Shown one piece after another: positions 15,296 through 24,428 of a stretch of DNA of 64,000 nucleotides. The DNA is taken from positions 1,321,671 through 1,385,670 of the forward strand of contig CAJGBI010000001.1 in assembly GCA_904424815.1 (NCBI GenBank). Direction: 5' to 3'. The first letter of the stretch is position 1. Each line of letters starts with the position of its first letter. The DNA is from Puniceicoccaceae bacterium Marseille-Q1082 (lineage in GTDB: Bacteria; Verrucomicrobiota; Verrucomicrobiia; Opitutales; Intestinicryptomonadaceae). Both the position numbers and the translations under genes were made by a program. Below the pieces are notes generated by a model. It did not search any database, was not told the DNA's origin, and saw only the letters and a list, made by a program, of their open reading frames with translations.

Positions 15296-17134
15296 TCACG
15301 CGCCCCGGCCGAATCCGTCGGGGAGAGTTCTTTCGAGGGCATCTTGGACAATTTGCGCCTTCGCCTCCTCAAAGCTCTTAGTTCCCTCAAAAGCCTTGCG
15401 GATTCTGCTGCGGACAGAGACGCTTCCGGACTCGGCCTCCTTGCGGCCCACTACGAACATGTGGGGGACGCGCTCGGTTTCCGCCTTGCGGATTTTGGCG
15501 CCGAGCTTCTCGCTGGAAGCGTCGATGCCGGCCCTCACGCCGCCGTCGCGCAAGTCGGCGTAGAGCTTGTCGGCGTAGTCCATCACGTCCTCGCCGAGCG
15601 GGATTATGCGCACCTGCTCGGGGGCGAGCCACGTCGGGAAATTGCCGCCGAAGTGCTCGATGAGCACGCCCGTGAAGCGTTCGAGCGACCCGAACGGCGC
15701 GCGGTGAATCATAATCGGGCGGTGCGGCTTGTTGTCGCGGCCTATGTAGGAGAGGTCGAAGCGCTCGGGGAGGTTGTAGTCCACCTGCACGGTGCCGAGC
15801 TGCCATTCGCGGCCTATTACGTCCTTTACCACAAAGTCGATTTTCGGGCCGTAGAAGGCGGCCTCGCCGATTTCCTCGGTAAACGGCACGCCGAGCCCGC
15901 GGGCCGCCTTGCGTATGGCGGCCTCGCTCTTCTCCCAGTTGGACTCGTCGCCGACGTACTTGTCGCTGGCGGGGTCGCGGAGGGAGATTCGCACGCGGTA
16001 TTCGTTCATGCCTATGGTTTTGAACACCGCCTTGACGAGGTCGAGACAGCCCTGGATTTCGGCGTCGAGCTGCTCGGGGGTGCAAAAGATGTGGGCGTCG
16101 TCCTGGGTGAAACCGCGCACGCGGGTGAGACCGTTGAGCTCGCCGGACTGCTCCCAGCGGTAGACGCTGCCGAATTCGGCGAGCCTCACGGGGAGGTCGC
16201 GGTACGAATGCGGGTCGCTCTTGAAGATTTCGATGTGGAAGGGGCAGTTCATGGGCTTGAGCAAAAAGCCCTCGGCCTCGCCGGACTCTATCTTCTTCTC
16301 AAACTGCGCGACGTCCAAATGCTCTTCCGACATTTTCGCGAGATCCTCGCGCTCGACGATCGGGACGAACTGGGAGTCTTTGTAGTACGGGAAGTGCCCG
16401 CTCGTCCTGAACAGGCCGAGCTTGCCGATGTGCGGGGTGAATACCTGCTGGTAGCCGCATTTGCGCAGGAGTTCGAGTATGAAATCCTGCAAGCTCTGGC
16501 GGAGAACCGCGCCTTTGGGCTTCCATAGTATGAGCCCCTGCCCGACCCTGTCGGATATGGTGAAGAGCCCGAGCTCCTTGCCGAGCTTGCGGTGGTCGCG
16601 CAGCTTGGCCTCCTCCATCTGTTTGAGATAGCCATCGAGCTCCTCTTTGGAGGCGAACGCCGTGCCGTAAATGCGCTGCAATTGCTTGTTGTTCTCGTCG
16701 CCGCGGTGGTAGGCGCCCGCCACGGAGAGGAGCTTGAAGGCCTTGACGCGCTTGGTAAAGTCGACGTGCGGGCCGGCGCATAGGTCGCAAAATTCGCCGT
16801 TGCGGTACATCGTAATCTTTTCGCCCTCGGGAATGTCGGCGAGCCTGCCGAGCTTGAACTCCGCCTGCCCCGAATCCCTTATCGCCTTTTCGGCGGCGGC
16901 GCGGTCGAGCTCGATTCTCTCGAACTTCTGGTTTTCGGAGACGATTTTTTTCATCTCCGCCTCGATTTTTGCGAGGTCTTCGGCCGTAAATTTGTGGTCC
17001 AAATCGAAATCGTAGTAGAAGCCCGTCTCGGTTGCGGGGCCTATGTCGAGCTTGGCGTCGGGGAAGAGACGCAAGACCGCCGTCGCGAGAATGTGCGAGG
17101 CGCTGTGCCTGATTTTGAGTAAGTCTTCGTTCAT
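15296..17134 (-). CDS. thrS: Threonyl-tRNA synthetase without the N-terminal TGS domain
   Basis: A 612-residue class II synthetase that charges tRNA-Thr. The protein begins directly with the editing domain (RHSASHILA near residue 9; the HxxxH motif), followed by the SAD region (FCDLCAGPHV), the catalytic core (motif 2 around FRTSGHFPYY to GLTRVRGFTQDDAH) and the anticodon-binding domain ending GFGRGA. The TGS domain (~60 residues) present in most bacterial ThrRS is absent. ATG 17134 has AGGAAAT about 9 bases upstream; an earlier in-frame ATG would add only 12 basic residues and no TGS. Its stop codon lies inside the palindromic repeat arm at 15286-15306. Confidence 0.95.
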   Translation of the reverse strand: MNEDLLKIRHSASHILATAVLRLFPDAKLDIGPATETGFYYDFDLDHKFTAEDLAKIEAEMKKIVSENQKFERIELDRAAAEKAIRDSGQAEFKLGRLADIPEGEKITMYRNGEFCDLCAGPHVDFTKRVKAFKLLSVAGAYHRGDENNKQLQRIYGTAFASKEELDGYLKQMEEAKLRDHRKLGKELGLFTISDRVGQGLILWKPKGAVLRQSLQDFILELLRKCGYQQVFTPHIGKLGLFRTSGHFPYYKDSQFVPIVEREDLAKMSEEHLDVAQFEKKIESGEAEGFLLKPMNCPFHIEIFKSDPHSYRDLPVRLAEFGSVYRWEQSGELNGLTRVRGFTQDDAHIFCTPEQLDAEIQGCLDLVKAVFKTIGMNEYRVRISLRDPASDKYVGDESNWEKSEAAIRKAARGLGVPFTEEIGEAAFYGPKIDFVVKDVIGREWQLGTVQVDYNLPERFDLSYIGRDNKPHRPIMIHRAPFGSLERFTGVLIEHFGGNFPTWLAPEQVRIIPLGEDVMDYADKLYADLRDGGVRAGIDASSEKLGAKIRKAETERVPHMFVVGRKEAESGSVSVRSRIRKAFEGTKSFEEAKAQIVQDALERTLPDGFGRGA

Positions 17135-17260
17135 AATGCGGATTTCCTTTCGCGCGGGGCGGCTCGGCAAAGCGGCGCGCCCGGCCCTTAAAAACCAAAC
17201 AATAGTGGATTCCGCGCGGAAAATGTAAAGTTTTTTTAAATCAAAACGCCGCGCGGGAAC

Positions 17261-17920
17261 TCATGCGGGCGGGGGGAGGAAATCCGCGGCGGTCTCCGCA
17301 AGCATGCAAAAGCCTATCAGCGCGAACACGCAAACGCGCAGCCACTTCATCGCGAACCGGAATTTGCGGGACTTGAAAAGCCGCGCGAACGCCGCCGCCA
17401 AAGACGCCACGCACAGAAAAATCGGCAGCGCCGACAGCATAAATACAAGCCCGAGAACCGACATTTGAACCCATGCAGGCCACCCGCCCTCCGTCAGGAA
17501 CTGAGGCAAAAACGACAGGAAAAATATTATGACTTTGGGGTTTGAGACGTTCATCAGAAACCCGCGCAGAAAAATCCGCCCGCCGCTCCGCCGGAATCCG
17601 GCTTCTCGGAAATCCGCGGAGGCGGATTCTTCGGACGCATTTTCGAGAAAGGCGCCCCGAGCGAGCCACAGCAGGTACGCCGCGCCCGCGACGCGTATGG
17701 AGGAAAACAGCGCGGGGCTTGCGGCGATTGCGAGCGCGACACCGCTTGCGCAAAGGAAAGTGTGCACGAAAACCCCCGAGCACAAGCCGCACGACAGGAC
17801 GTATCCCGTGCGCCTGCCCCTGGCGAGGCTCTCGGCTATGACGAACGCTATGTCGGGCCCAGGCATGAAAGTCAGGGCGACGCATGCCGCAATGTACGCT
17901 GCGAGAATTGAGGCGTCCAT
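17261..17920 (-). CDS. LysE/RhtB-family amino acid or metabolite exporter
   Basis: A 219-residue inner-membrane protein with about six hydrophobic segments. The N-terminal signature is clear: ALTFMPGPDIAFVIAESLARGRR, then a Gly-rich helix and NPKVIIFFLSFLPQF, both typical of the RhtB/LysE family (homoserine, threonine or other small-metabolite efflux). It begins 8 bases after the GH20 gene, so DUF1015 - GH20 - LysE look like one minus-strand operon. The exported compound cannot be told from sequence. Confidence 0.88.
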   Translation of the reverse strand: MDASILAAYIAACVALTFMPGPDIAFVIAESLARGRRTGYVLSCGLCSGVFVHTFLCASGVALAIAASPALFSSIRVAGAAYLLWLARGAFLENASEESASADFREAGFRRSGGRIFLRGFLMNVSNPKVIIFFLSFLPQFLTEGGWPAWVQMSVLGLVFMLSALPIFLCVASLAAAFARLFKSRKFRFAMKWLRVCVFALIGFCMLAETAADFLPPPA

Positions 17921-17928
17921 ACGGCTTT

Positions 17929-19662
17929 TCAGGAAAACAAATCAGGGCGCAGGGCTCGGATTCTGCCCGCGGACTCGGCGAGCCCGCCGACCGCGGCGCG
18001 CTCCAGCCACAAGTCCTCGTACTGGGCGGCTATGAGTTTGAGCGATTTCCGCTGCTCCCGCGAATCGGCGGCGAAGTCTCCGCGCGCCTTGCGCATCGCC
18101 CACTTTATCATCTGGACGCCGAGGGAGACTTCGGCGCGGCATATTTCGGCGTCGCGGCAGCGGGGGGAGGAATTTTCGGAAAGGGCGAACGCGAAGTCCG
18201 CCGCGCCCTCGATAGCCCCGAAGTCGAACCCGCACTCCGCCGCGAGCTTTTCGGCGTCCGCGGGGGGGGCGAAAAACATCTTGTGGTAAAAGCAAAACAA
18301 TTTTTGGACGGGATCCGCCCTGCCGAGCGCGCACAGAGCGCGGGAAAACTCGCCCGAAGCGTCTATGAAAACGAACCTGTCGAGCGCGTCGCAGACGCGC
18401 TCTTCCGCCGGAGCCGCGCCCCACGCGCACGCCGCCGCCGCGGCAATAGCCGGATACATCGCGCACCACGGCTGGTGGTTGCCGCCGTCCCCCCACTGCG
18501 TGAGAATCATTCCGCGCGCGCCGTGCTTCTTGGCGCATCCGCACGCGGTTTGAATGTTTTTAAACGCGCAATCCCAGCGCGAGCCGAAGGAATTCCAGGT
18601 GCTCGTCCCGGGGGCGACCAGAAAGTCCCTGCCGAGCCCTTTCATGTAAGAGCACTGCTCTTCGTAGGGGTGGTCGAGGTAGTATCCCCAGAGAATCGGC
18701 GTCATATCGCACGGGAGAAGCTCCGAATATTCGGGGCTCTGCATGAGCACGTCCGCCCAGAAGCAGACTTTTTTGCCGTACTTGGCGGCGCGCTCCCGCA
18801 GCCCGAGCATGTGGGCTATGTAGACGCCGTATTTGCCGCCCTCCGCCTCGCATCTCGCCCTGCTCCTGCCCATGCCGAGCTCCCACGGCTCGTCGCCGCC
18901 TATGTTGAAATTTTCGCCCTCGAAATTCGGCAGGAGCTGCGCGTAGAGGGAGTCCATAAAATCGAGCGCGCGCCCGTCGGGATAGAGGGTCGTGGGATAT
19001 TTTCTGACGGTTCCGAGGGGATCGACGAACGGAGCCTCGCTCTCCGCCAGATACCGGTACTCCGGATAGCGCAGCCACCGCTCCATGTGCCCGAGCCCGT
19101 TCATGTTCGGCACGAGCTCCACGCCCGCAACCGCGCAAATTTCGCCAAGCTTGCGGACTGCCGCGGGCGAGAGGGGGGAGGCACCCGCCCACACAATCTC
19201 GTGCCCCTCGAACGCGAAAGTGTGCTCCATGTAGAGCTCGAGCCTGTTGTACTTGAAGAGAGCGAGCATGTCTACGAGCCGCGAGAGCTCTCCCAGCTTC
19301 GGAACCTTGCACCGGCTGATGTCGAGCATAAACCCGCGCACTTCGAGATCCGGCGCGTCGGAAATTTCGGCGAATCTGAACCCCCTGCCGCCGGACTGCA
19401 TTCCGATCTGGCGCAGCGTCTGCAAGGCGAGCTTCGCGCCGCGCCCCGAGCCCGCGCGGATTTTTATCCCGACTTCCGAAATCGAAATATCGTGGGCTTC
19501 CTGCGGCATGTCGGCGAACTCTACCGAGAGAAATTCGCCCACCGGCACCCCGTCCTTGCCGATTTTAAACTCCGCCCTCTCCCACGGCAGGAAGCCGTCC
19601 CCCCAGCGGACCGACTTGGGTTCGGGGAGGATCAGGGGCGCGTCCGCGGGCGGGTTTTCCAT
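17929..19662 (-). CDS. GH20 beta-N-acetylhexosaminidase-like protein (cytoplasmic)
   Basis: A 577-residue protein with no signal peptide. The N-terminal alpha/beta domain (1-105) precedes the barrel that opens at EVRGFMLDISRCKVP. The catalytic pair is Asp257-Glu258 in NIGGDEPW, the substrate-assisted arrangement of GH20. Tyr and Trp residues further on (GTSTWNSF, LTQWGDGG) line the site. It should release terminal GlcNAc/GalNAc or related units inside the cell. The ATG at 19662 is used rather than a TTG three codons earlier. The start overlaps the DUF1015 region closely (its stop is at 19668), so translation is probably coupled. Confidence 0.87.
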   Translation of the reverse strand: MENPPADAPLILPEPKSVRWGDGFLPWERAEFKIGKDGVPVGEFLSVEFADMPQEAHDISISEVGIKIRAGSGRGAKLALQTLRQIGMQSGGRGFRFAEISDAPDLEVRGFMLDISRCKVPKLGELSRLVDMLALFKYNRLELYMEHTFAFEGHEIVWAGASPLSPAAVRKLGEICAVAGVELVPNMNGLGHMERWLRYPEYRYLAESEAPFVDPLGTVRKYPTTLYPDGRALDFMDSLYAQLLPNFEGENFNIGGDEPWELGMGRSRARCEAEGGKYGVYIAHMLGLRERAAKYGKKVCFWADVLMQSPEYSELLPCDMTPILWGYYLDHPYEEQCSYMKGLGRDFLVAPGTSTWNSFGSRWDCAFKNIQTACGCAKKHGARGMILTQWGDGGNHQPWCAMYPAIAAAAACAWGAAPAEERVCDALDRFVFIDASGEFSRALCALGRADPVQKLFCFYHKMFFAPPADAEKLAAECGFDFGAIEGAADFAFALSENSSPRCRDAEICRAEVSLGVQMIKWAMRKARGDFAADSREQRKSLKLIAAQYEDLWLERAAVGGLAESAGRIRALRPDLFS

Positions 19663-19667
19663 CGCAG

Positions 19668-20894
19668 TCAAAAGGTGTGAACAAAGAGCCCCGAGCGCAA
19701 TTTCGGCTCAAACCACGTGCTCTTGGGCGGCATGATCTCGCCCGCGTCGGCAATCGCCATGAGCTGCCCTACGGTGGTGGGATACATCGAAAACGCCACG
19801 GCGAACTTTCCGGAGTCCACGAGCTTTTCGAGCTCCCCCGTCCCCCTTATTCCGCCGATGAAGTCTATCCTCTCGTCCGTGCGCGGGTCGCCGATTTTCA
19901 ACAGCGGCGCAAGCACCCTGTCCTGCAGGAGGGAGACGTCGAGGCCCTCGACCGCCCCGAGGGATTCCGCATTCTCGAATTTGAGCGAATACCACTTTTT
20001 GCCAAGATACATGTCCACGAAATTCGGGGCCTTCGGGGACTTTTCCCCGCTCTCCGAAACGGAGCAGACTTTCGAGAGCCCGCCGAGGAATTCCTCCTCC
20101 GACATTCCCGCCAGATCGCGCACAACGCGGTTGTAGGGCAGGATTTTCAGCTGGCCCGCGGGGAAGACGACCGACAGGAACCAATTGTAGTCCTCGTATC
20201 CCGTGTGGTTCGGGTTTTCGGCTTTCAGGTCGCGGGCGCAGCGGGCGTTGCTCGCGCTGCGGTGGTGTCCGTCCGCCACGTACGCGCAGGGAATCTTGCC
20301 GAAAATTTCGGAGATTTTAGCGAGGCGCGCGGGGTCGGAAATCCTCCAGCCCGTGTGTCGGATTCCGTCCGCTGCGACAAAGTCGAATATGGCGTCGGAA
20401 TCCTCCTTGTCTTCGACAATTCCGTCGAGGCCCGTGCCGTCCTTAACCGTGAGGAACACAGGGCCCGTGTTGGCGCGCAAAGTCTTGGTGAGGCGGTAGC
20501 GGTCGTTCTCCTTGGCGGCGCGGGTCTTTTCGTGCTTCTTGATGACGTCGGCGTCGTAGTCCTCCGCAGAGAATGTCGCAACCAGCCCCGTCTGGGAGTG
20601 CCCGCCCATCTGCTGGCGGTACAGGTACATGCACGGCTGGGGCTCGCGGACGAGCGCTCCGCCGGAGGCGAGCTTTTCAAAATTCTCCTTCGCGTGCGCG
20701 TATACCGCGTCGGAATATGGATCCGTCCCTTCGGGGAGCTCTATTTCGGAGCGCACGACCCTCATGAAGCTCAGCGGCCTGCCCTCGGCCTGCTCTTTCG
20801 CCTGTTCAAAATTCACGACGTCGTAAGGGAGGCTTGCGACGGCCTCCGCCTTGCCCTCGGCGGGAACGAGCCCTTTAAAACTTCTTATTTTCAT
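19668..20894 (-). CDS. DUF1015 family protein
   Basis: A 408-residue protein recognisable as DUF1015: it begins IRSFKGLVP, continues with SLPYDVVN and FMRVVRSE, and has the ADGHHRSASNA block near residue 210 and the C-terminal MPPKSTWFEPKLRSGLF. The family has conserved His/Lys/Glu residues but no settled biochemical role; distant similarity to free-serine kinases (SerK/SbnI) has been proposed for related proteins. It is first in the minus-strand group with GH20 and LysE, so serine or amino-sugar metabolism is a speculative link. Confidence 0.85.
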   Translation of the reverse strand: MKIRSFKGLVPAEGKAEAVASLPYDVVNFEQAKEQAEGRPLSFMRVVRSEIELPEGTDPYSDAVYAHAKENFEKLASGGALVREPQPCMYLYRQQMGGHSQTGLVATFSAEDYDADVIKKHEKTRAAKENDRYRLTKTLRANTGPVFLTVKDGTGLDGIVEDKEDSDAIFDFVAADGIRHTGWRISDPARLAKISEIFGKIPCAYVADGHHRSASNARCARDLKAENPNHTGYEDYNWFLSVVFPAGQLKILPYNRVVRDLAGMSEEEFLGGLSKVCSVSESGEKSPKAPNFVDMYLGKKWYSLKFENAESLGAVEGLDVSLLQDRVLAPLLKIGDPRTDERIDFIGGIRGTGELEKLVDSGKFAVAFSMYPTTVGQLMAIADAGEIMPPKSTWFEPKLRSGLFVHTF

Positions 20895-21063
20895 ACGGGT
20901 AAAAAAGATTCACATTTGCGCGCCTTTTTCAAGATTTGCTTTGCGGAATTTTATTCCGGCGCATTTCGGGCGGGGCGGACTGATTTTGCGCGCCGTCAAT
21001 CAGTCCTTGCGTTTTTCGCCAGAATCCCAATAATCTTGAAAACGAAATAAAAATATACCGACT

Positions 21064-21921
21064 ATGAACGCAGAAAAAATCCCGACAATTCCGGCGGCCC
21101 GCTCCGGCGGCTGCATATTTTCCCTTGTAAAGCTCGCGATTCTCGCGCTCGTGATAATCGGGGCGGCCGCGTATTTCGCCCTGAGCTACACCGGCTATGT
21201 CGCAGATTACGCCCTCAAAACCATAACCAAGGGCACGGGCATAGACGCCGGCGTTGGCTCCGTCTCTTTCAGCCTGTCCGAGCAAAAGTGCGACGTCAAA
21301 AATTTCTATATAACCAATCCGCCAAACTATCCGGAGGGCAACGCCATCGAGTTCAAGACCGCGTATGTCGACGCCGACGTCGGAGTGTCGGACATCCTCG
21401 CCAAAAAGCTCGTAAAAGTCGAGGAAGTGCGGATAGAGGGCCTCAAAATCTCCTACGACATGAAAACTAAAAGTGGTTTGGCATCGCTGCTCTCCTCGCC
21501 CGACAACAACCTGAACGAAATCGTCGAAATCCTCGTCGGGGCGCAAAAGAAAAAGGAGCAGGAGCCCGCCGCGGCCGACAGCGCCCAGGAAGAGCCCTTT
21601 AAAATAATTCTCGACAAGCTCGTATTCGCCGACGGCGACGTGAAAGTCGGGCTCAACGACAGGGTTATAAACATAAAGCTGCCGAGCTTCACCGTGGAGG
21701 ATCTCGACGGAAACGGCGAGGGGCTGACGCCCTCGCAGCTCGTGACGGAAATTCTCGGCAGGCTCGCCAAGCAGGTGACGGTGGACGTTGCCTCGGAGCT
21801 TGCGAAGCAGGGGCTGAAACTGGGGACCGACGCCGGCAAGGAAGCCGGAGACGCCACCGAGGGCGCGGCAAAAGACCTGAAAAAGTCCGTGGAAAGCGCG
21901 CTCAAAGACCTCTTCAACTGA
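21064..21921 (+). CDS. Membrane-anchored AsmA-like protein
   Basis: A 285-residue protein with a single N-terminal transmembrane helix (~20-42) and a periplasmic part with AsmA/DUF748-like motifs: GTGIDAGVGSVSFSLSEQKC followed by IYPEG-type strand repeats and IEGLKISYD. The C-terminal ~70 residues are a helical tail rich in Ala/Lys. AsmA-type proteins are linked to lipid transport or outer-membrane assembly; this short version could be a single-repeat relative. It stands alone between the minus-strand DUF1015 gene and the GntR regulator. Confidence 0.7.
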   Translation: MNAEKIPTIPAARSGGCIFSLVKLAILALVIIGAAAYFALSYTGYVADYALKTITKGTGIDAGVGSVSFSLSEQKCDVKNFYITNPPNYPEGNAIEFKTAYVDADVGVSDILAKKLVKVEEVRIEGLKISYDMKTKSGLASLLSSPDNNLNEIVEILVGAQKKKEQEPAAADSAQEEPFKIILDKLVFADGDVKVGLNDRVINIKLPSFTVEDLDGNGEGLTPSQLVTEILGRLAKQVTVDVASELAKQGLKLGTDAGKEAGDATEGAAKDLKKSVESALKDLFN

Positions 21922-21952
21922 CCAATCGGCGCCCGCGCGTAAAAAAAAGCCT

Positions 21953-21980
21953 CCGGCAAACCGTCCGGTCGGTTTGCCGG
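21953..21980. terminator. Strong hairpin with an A-tract on its left side
   Basis: CCGGCAAACC (21953-21962) pairs perfectly with GGTTTGCCGG (21971-21980). An A8 run at 21941-21948 means the T tract is on the minus strand. On the plus strand it follows the AsmA-like gene by ~30 bases. Confidence 0.6.
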
Positions 21981-22089
21981 CAATTTAAGCGCCCGCGGAA
22001 ATAACCGCGCGCCGCCGCCCGACGAAAAATTTTGGGAAACCCTCAACAACCGCTCCATTCCTAACAGACAATCACACGCCCTAAGAGAC

Positions 22090-22878
22090 ATGCCGAAAAA
22101 AAACGCCGCCGGAAAACCCCGACGCACACCGAAATACGCCGAACTTTTCAACGGCGTCGTAAAAAAAATAAAGTCCGGAGAATTTTCCGCGGGCGACCGC
22201 ATACCGTCGGAAAACGAGCTCATCGCGGAGTTCGGCGTCAGCAACACGACCGCCCGCCGCGCGCTACTCGAGCTCAAATCCAACGGCTGGGTCAGGAAGG
22301 TGAGGGGCAGCGGAACGTTCGTAGCCGAAATGACGCCGGACAAGCGGCTCGTCAGGCAGCTCGGCTCTTTCGGCGCGATATGCGGCAGCTTTTCCGAAAA
22401 CCTCGCCCGCGAGGGATACAAACCGTCCGCAAAAACGCTGGAAAAAAAGATAGTGCGCGGCGGCGTCAGGGCGCAGATAGGCTCGCAGGCATACGAGATA
22501 AAATCCGACGCTCTGAAAATCAGGTGCCTGCGCTACGCCGATTCCGTCCTGTTAAAAGACGAGACCAAATACCTGTCGCTCGCGCTATTTCCCGAGGCCG
22601 CCGAGAGCGATTCCGACGAAATTTCGGCGATCCTCTGCGGCGGCGACGGCAAGCCGAAAATCGCGAGGGTTGTGCGCGACATATCGGCGACCCTATCCCC
22701 GCTCGCCGACGGCGGAGAGCGGTTCGGCGCGAAGCCCTCCGCGCTAATTACGTTAGAGGGCGCGGCGGTCTGCGGCGACGGCGAAGTGGCGGAAATAGAG
22801 TTTTCACTCTACCGCGCCGACAGGTACAAATTTTTCGTCGCGGCGGAAAATCTGCCGCAGGACGAAGGCGCAATTTGA
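22090..22878 (+). CDS. GntR-family transcriptional regulator
   Basis: A 262-residue protein. Residues ~14-80 are a winged helix-turn-helix typical of GntR: KIKSGEFSAGDRIPSENELIAEFGVSNTTARRAL and a wing GWVRKVRGSGTFV. The remaining ~170 residues look like a UTRA/HutC-type ligand domain, expected to bind a small sugar-like effector. It sits 27 bases upstream of the GH10 xylanase on the same strand, so it probably regulates, and is co-transcribed with, the xylanase and the next hydrolase. No operator palindrome was pinned down. Confidence 0.9.
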   Translation: MPKKNAAGKPRRTPKYAELFNGVVKKIKSGEFSAGDRIPSENELIAEFGVSNTTARRALLELKSNGWVRKVRGSGTFVAEMTPDKRLVRQLGSFGAICGSFSENLAREGYKPSAKTLEKKIVRGGVRAQIGSQAYEIKSDALKIRCLRYADSVLLKDETKYLSLALFPEAAESDSDEISAILCGGDGKPKIARVVRDISATLSPLADGGERFGAKPSALITLEGAAVCGDGEVAEIEFSLYRADRYKFFVAAENLPQDEGAI

Positions 22879-22905
22879 ACAATGCATGGGAAAGGAAACT
22901 AAAAA

Positions 22906-24312
22906 ATGGGAAAGACTGCAATATTTCTGTGCGCGTGCGCGGCCTCGGGGCTCTGCGCCGCCGACGGGCAAATCCCGCAGAAAATGCGCGACCTCTGGGA
23001 AAACCCCGTGACGGAGGCACGCATAGAAACCGGCATACGCGCCAACAGGATGGGCGAATTCTACCTTGACTTCGACAAGCCCGTGGAGGACTTGAAAATA
23101 AGGCTCGACCGCCACGAATTTCTCTTCGGCGCGTACGCTTCGCGCTCTGTCGCCGACGGGCAGCCCGTAAAATATTCCAGGGAGCAGATCGACAAATACG
23201 CCGATCTCTACAAGCGCATTTTCAACTACGGAACGGTCGCCACGGTATGGCGCAGGGTCGAGCCCCAGGAGGGAAAACTCCGCTGGGACTACTCGAACGA
23301 CGAAAACATAGACCTGTCGTACACCAGCAATCCGACGGTGATGCAGTCCGACACCGCCCTCGCCTTCTGCGAGAAAAACGGGATAACCCCCAAGGGGCAC
23401 ACCTTCGCGTGGCCTATAAGCGTGGCGCACTTCATGCCCGCATGGGCGCTCGACCTCAAAGACCCAAAGCTCGTCGAGGCCGCCGCAAACCGCAACATCC
23501 GCAACATCGCGGAACGCTACCGCGGCAGGATAAAAATCTGGGACGTGGTTAACGAAGCCGCCGACTATATCAACGACGGCGCGATCCTGTACGACGACTA
23601 CGTCTTTAAAACTTTCAAGGAGGCCGAACGCCTGCTGCCGCCCGACGACGTATTCCTCATCAACGAGACCACCGCCGCGTGGTACCAGTACATAAAAAAC
23701 GGCGAAACGGGGCGCTTTTACATGCTCGCAAAAAGCCTCATAGACCGCGGCGCTAAGCTCGACGGCATAGGATTGCAATTCCACTTTTTCTCGGACAAGG
23801 CTTTCGGGGACGTGCTGGACGGGAAAACTTTCACCCCGCGCGATATGGTCAAAGCCCTTGACGGCTACGCCAAACTGGGCAGGCCGATTCACGTCACGGA
23901 AATCACCATTCCCACGAGCCGCGGCGAGGAAGCGCAGGCGTATTTTGCAAGGCAGGCGTACCGGCTGTTTTTCAGCCATCCGGCGGTTGAGGCAATCACC
24001 TGGTGGAACATGCGCGACGGGCAGGCGGCGTCCAACGAGGCGCACCTCATGGGCGGGCTGATAAAAGACGACCTCACGCCGAAGGCTTCGTACCGCGCGC
24101 TCGAACAGCTCATAGCAAAAGACTGGCAGACGAATGTCTCCTATGGCAAGCCCACGAAATCCGCGCACTTTGAGGGTTTCTACGGAATGTATGACGTGTC
24201 GTACAAATTCGAGGGCAAGGAATACAGGCAAAAAGTCTGGTTCGGGAAGAAATCGCCGAGGGGGCAAAAACTCGGGGCCGTCCCCATAGACTGGCGCAAG
24301 CGGTTCTATTGA
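22906..24312 (+). CDS. Secreted GH10 endo-beta-1,4-xylanase
   Basis: A 468-residue protein with a short signal peptide (MGKTAIFLCACAASGLCAA). The GH10 barrel carries the acid/base Glu217 in WDVVNEAAD and the nucleophile Glu332 in HVTEITIP. An N-terminal segment (20-75) resembles the small carbohydrate-binding module often fused to GH10 enzymes of gut bacteria. It is expected to hydrolyse xylan backbones. A ribosome-binding site GGAAAGGAAA precedes the ATG. It lies between the GntR regulator and the next hydrolase, so this is a probable regulated xylan-use operon. Confidence 0.93.
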   Translation: MGKTAIFLCACAASGLCAADGQIPQKMRDLWENPVTEARIETGIRANRMGEFYLDFDKPVEDLKIRLDRHEFLFGAYASRSVADGQPVKYSREQIDKYADLYKRIFNYGTVATVWRRVEPQEGKLRWDYSNDENIDLSYTSNPTVMQSDTALAFCEKNGITPKGHTFAWPISVAHFMPAWALDLKDPKLVEAAANRNIRNIAERYRGRIKIWDVVNEAADYINDGAILYDDYVFKTFKEAERLLPPDDVFLINETTAAWYQYIKNGETGRFYMLAKSLIDRGAKLDGIGLQFHFFSDKAFGDVLDGKTFTPRDMVKALDGYAKLGRPIHVTEITIPTSRGEEAQAYFARQAYRLFFSHPAVEAITWWNMRDGQAASNEAHLMGGLIKDDLTPKASYRALEQLIAKDWQTNVSYGKPTKSAHFEGFYGMYDVSYKFEGKEYRQKVWFGKKSPRGQKLGAVPIDWRKRFY

Positions 24313-24428
24313 GCCGCCGCTCTACGCGCGCAAAAGCCCCTTTCGCCGCGCGCGTTCGTCAACCCCTTCAACGTTCAAACATCCATCCCGCGGCGCGTCG
24401 CCGCAGAAACACAAAACCAAAAGGCATT

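Noticed and set aside
14861-15306. Palindromic modules considered as integron attC sites
   Set aside because: The RYYYAAC/GTTRRRY boxes do not fit well and no integron integrase or cassettes are present; kept as an unclassified repeat.
14861-15306. CRISPR array
   Set aside because: Repeats are ~161 bp, palindromic and only two copies, with no regular spacers and no cas genes.
17135-17260. T-box or other leader regulating thrS
   Set aside because: The interval upstream of thrS is short and no T-box motif or specifier loop was seen.
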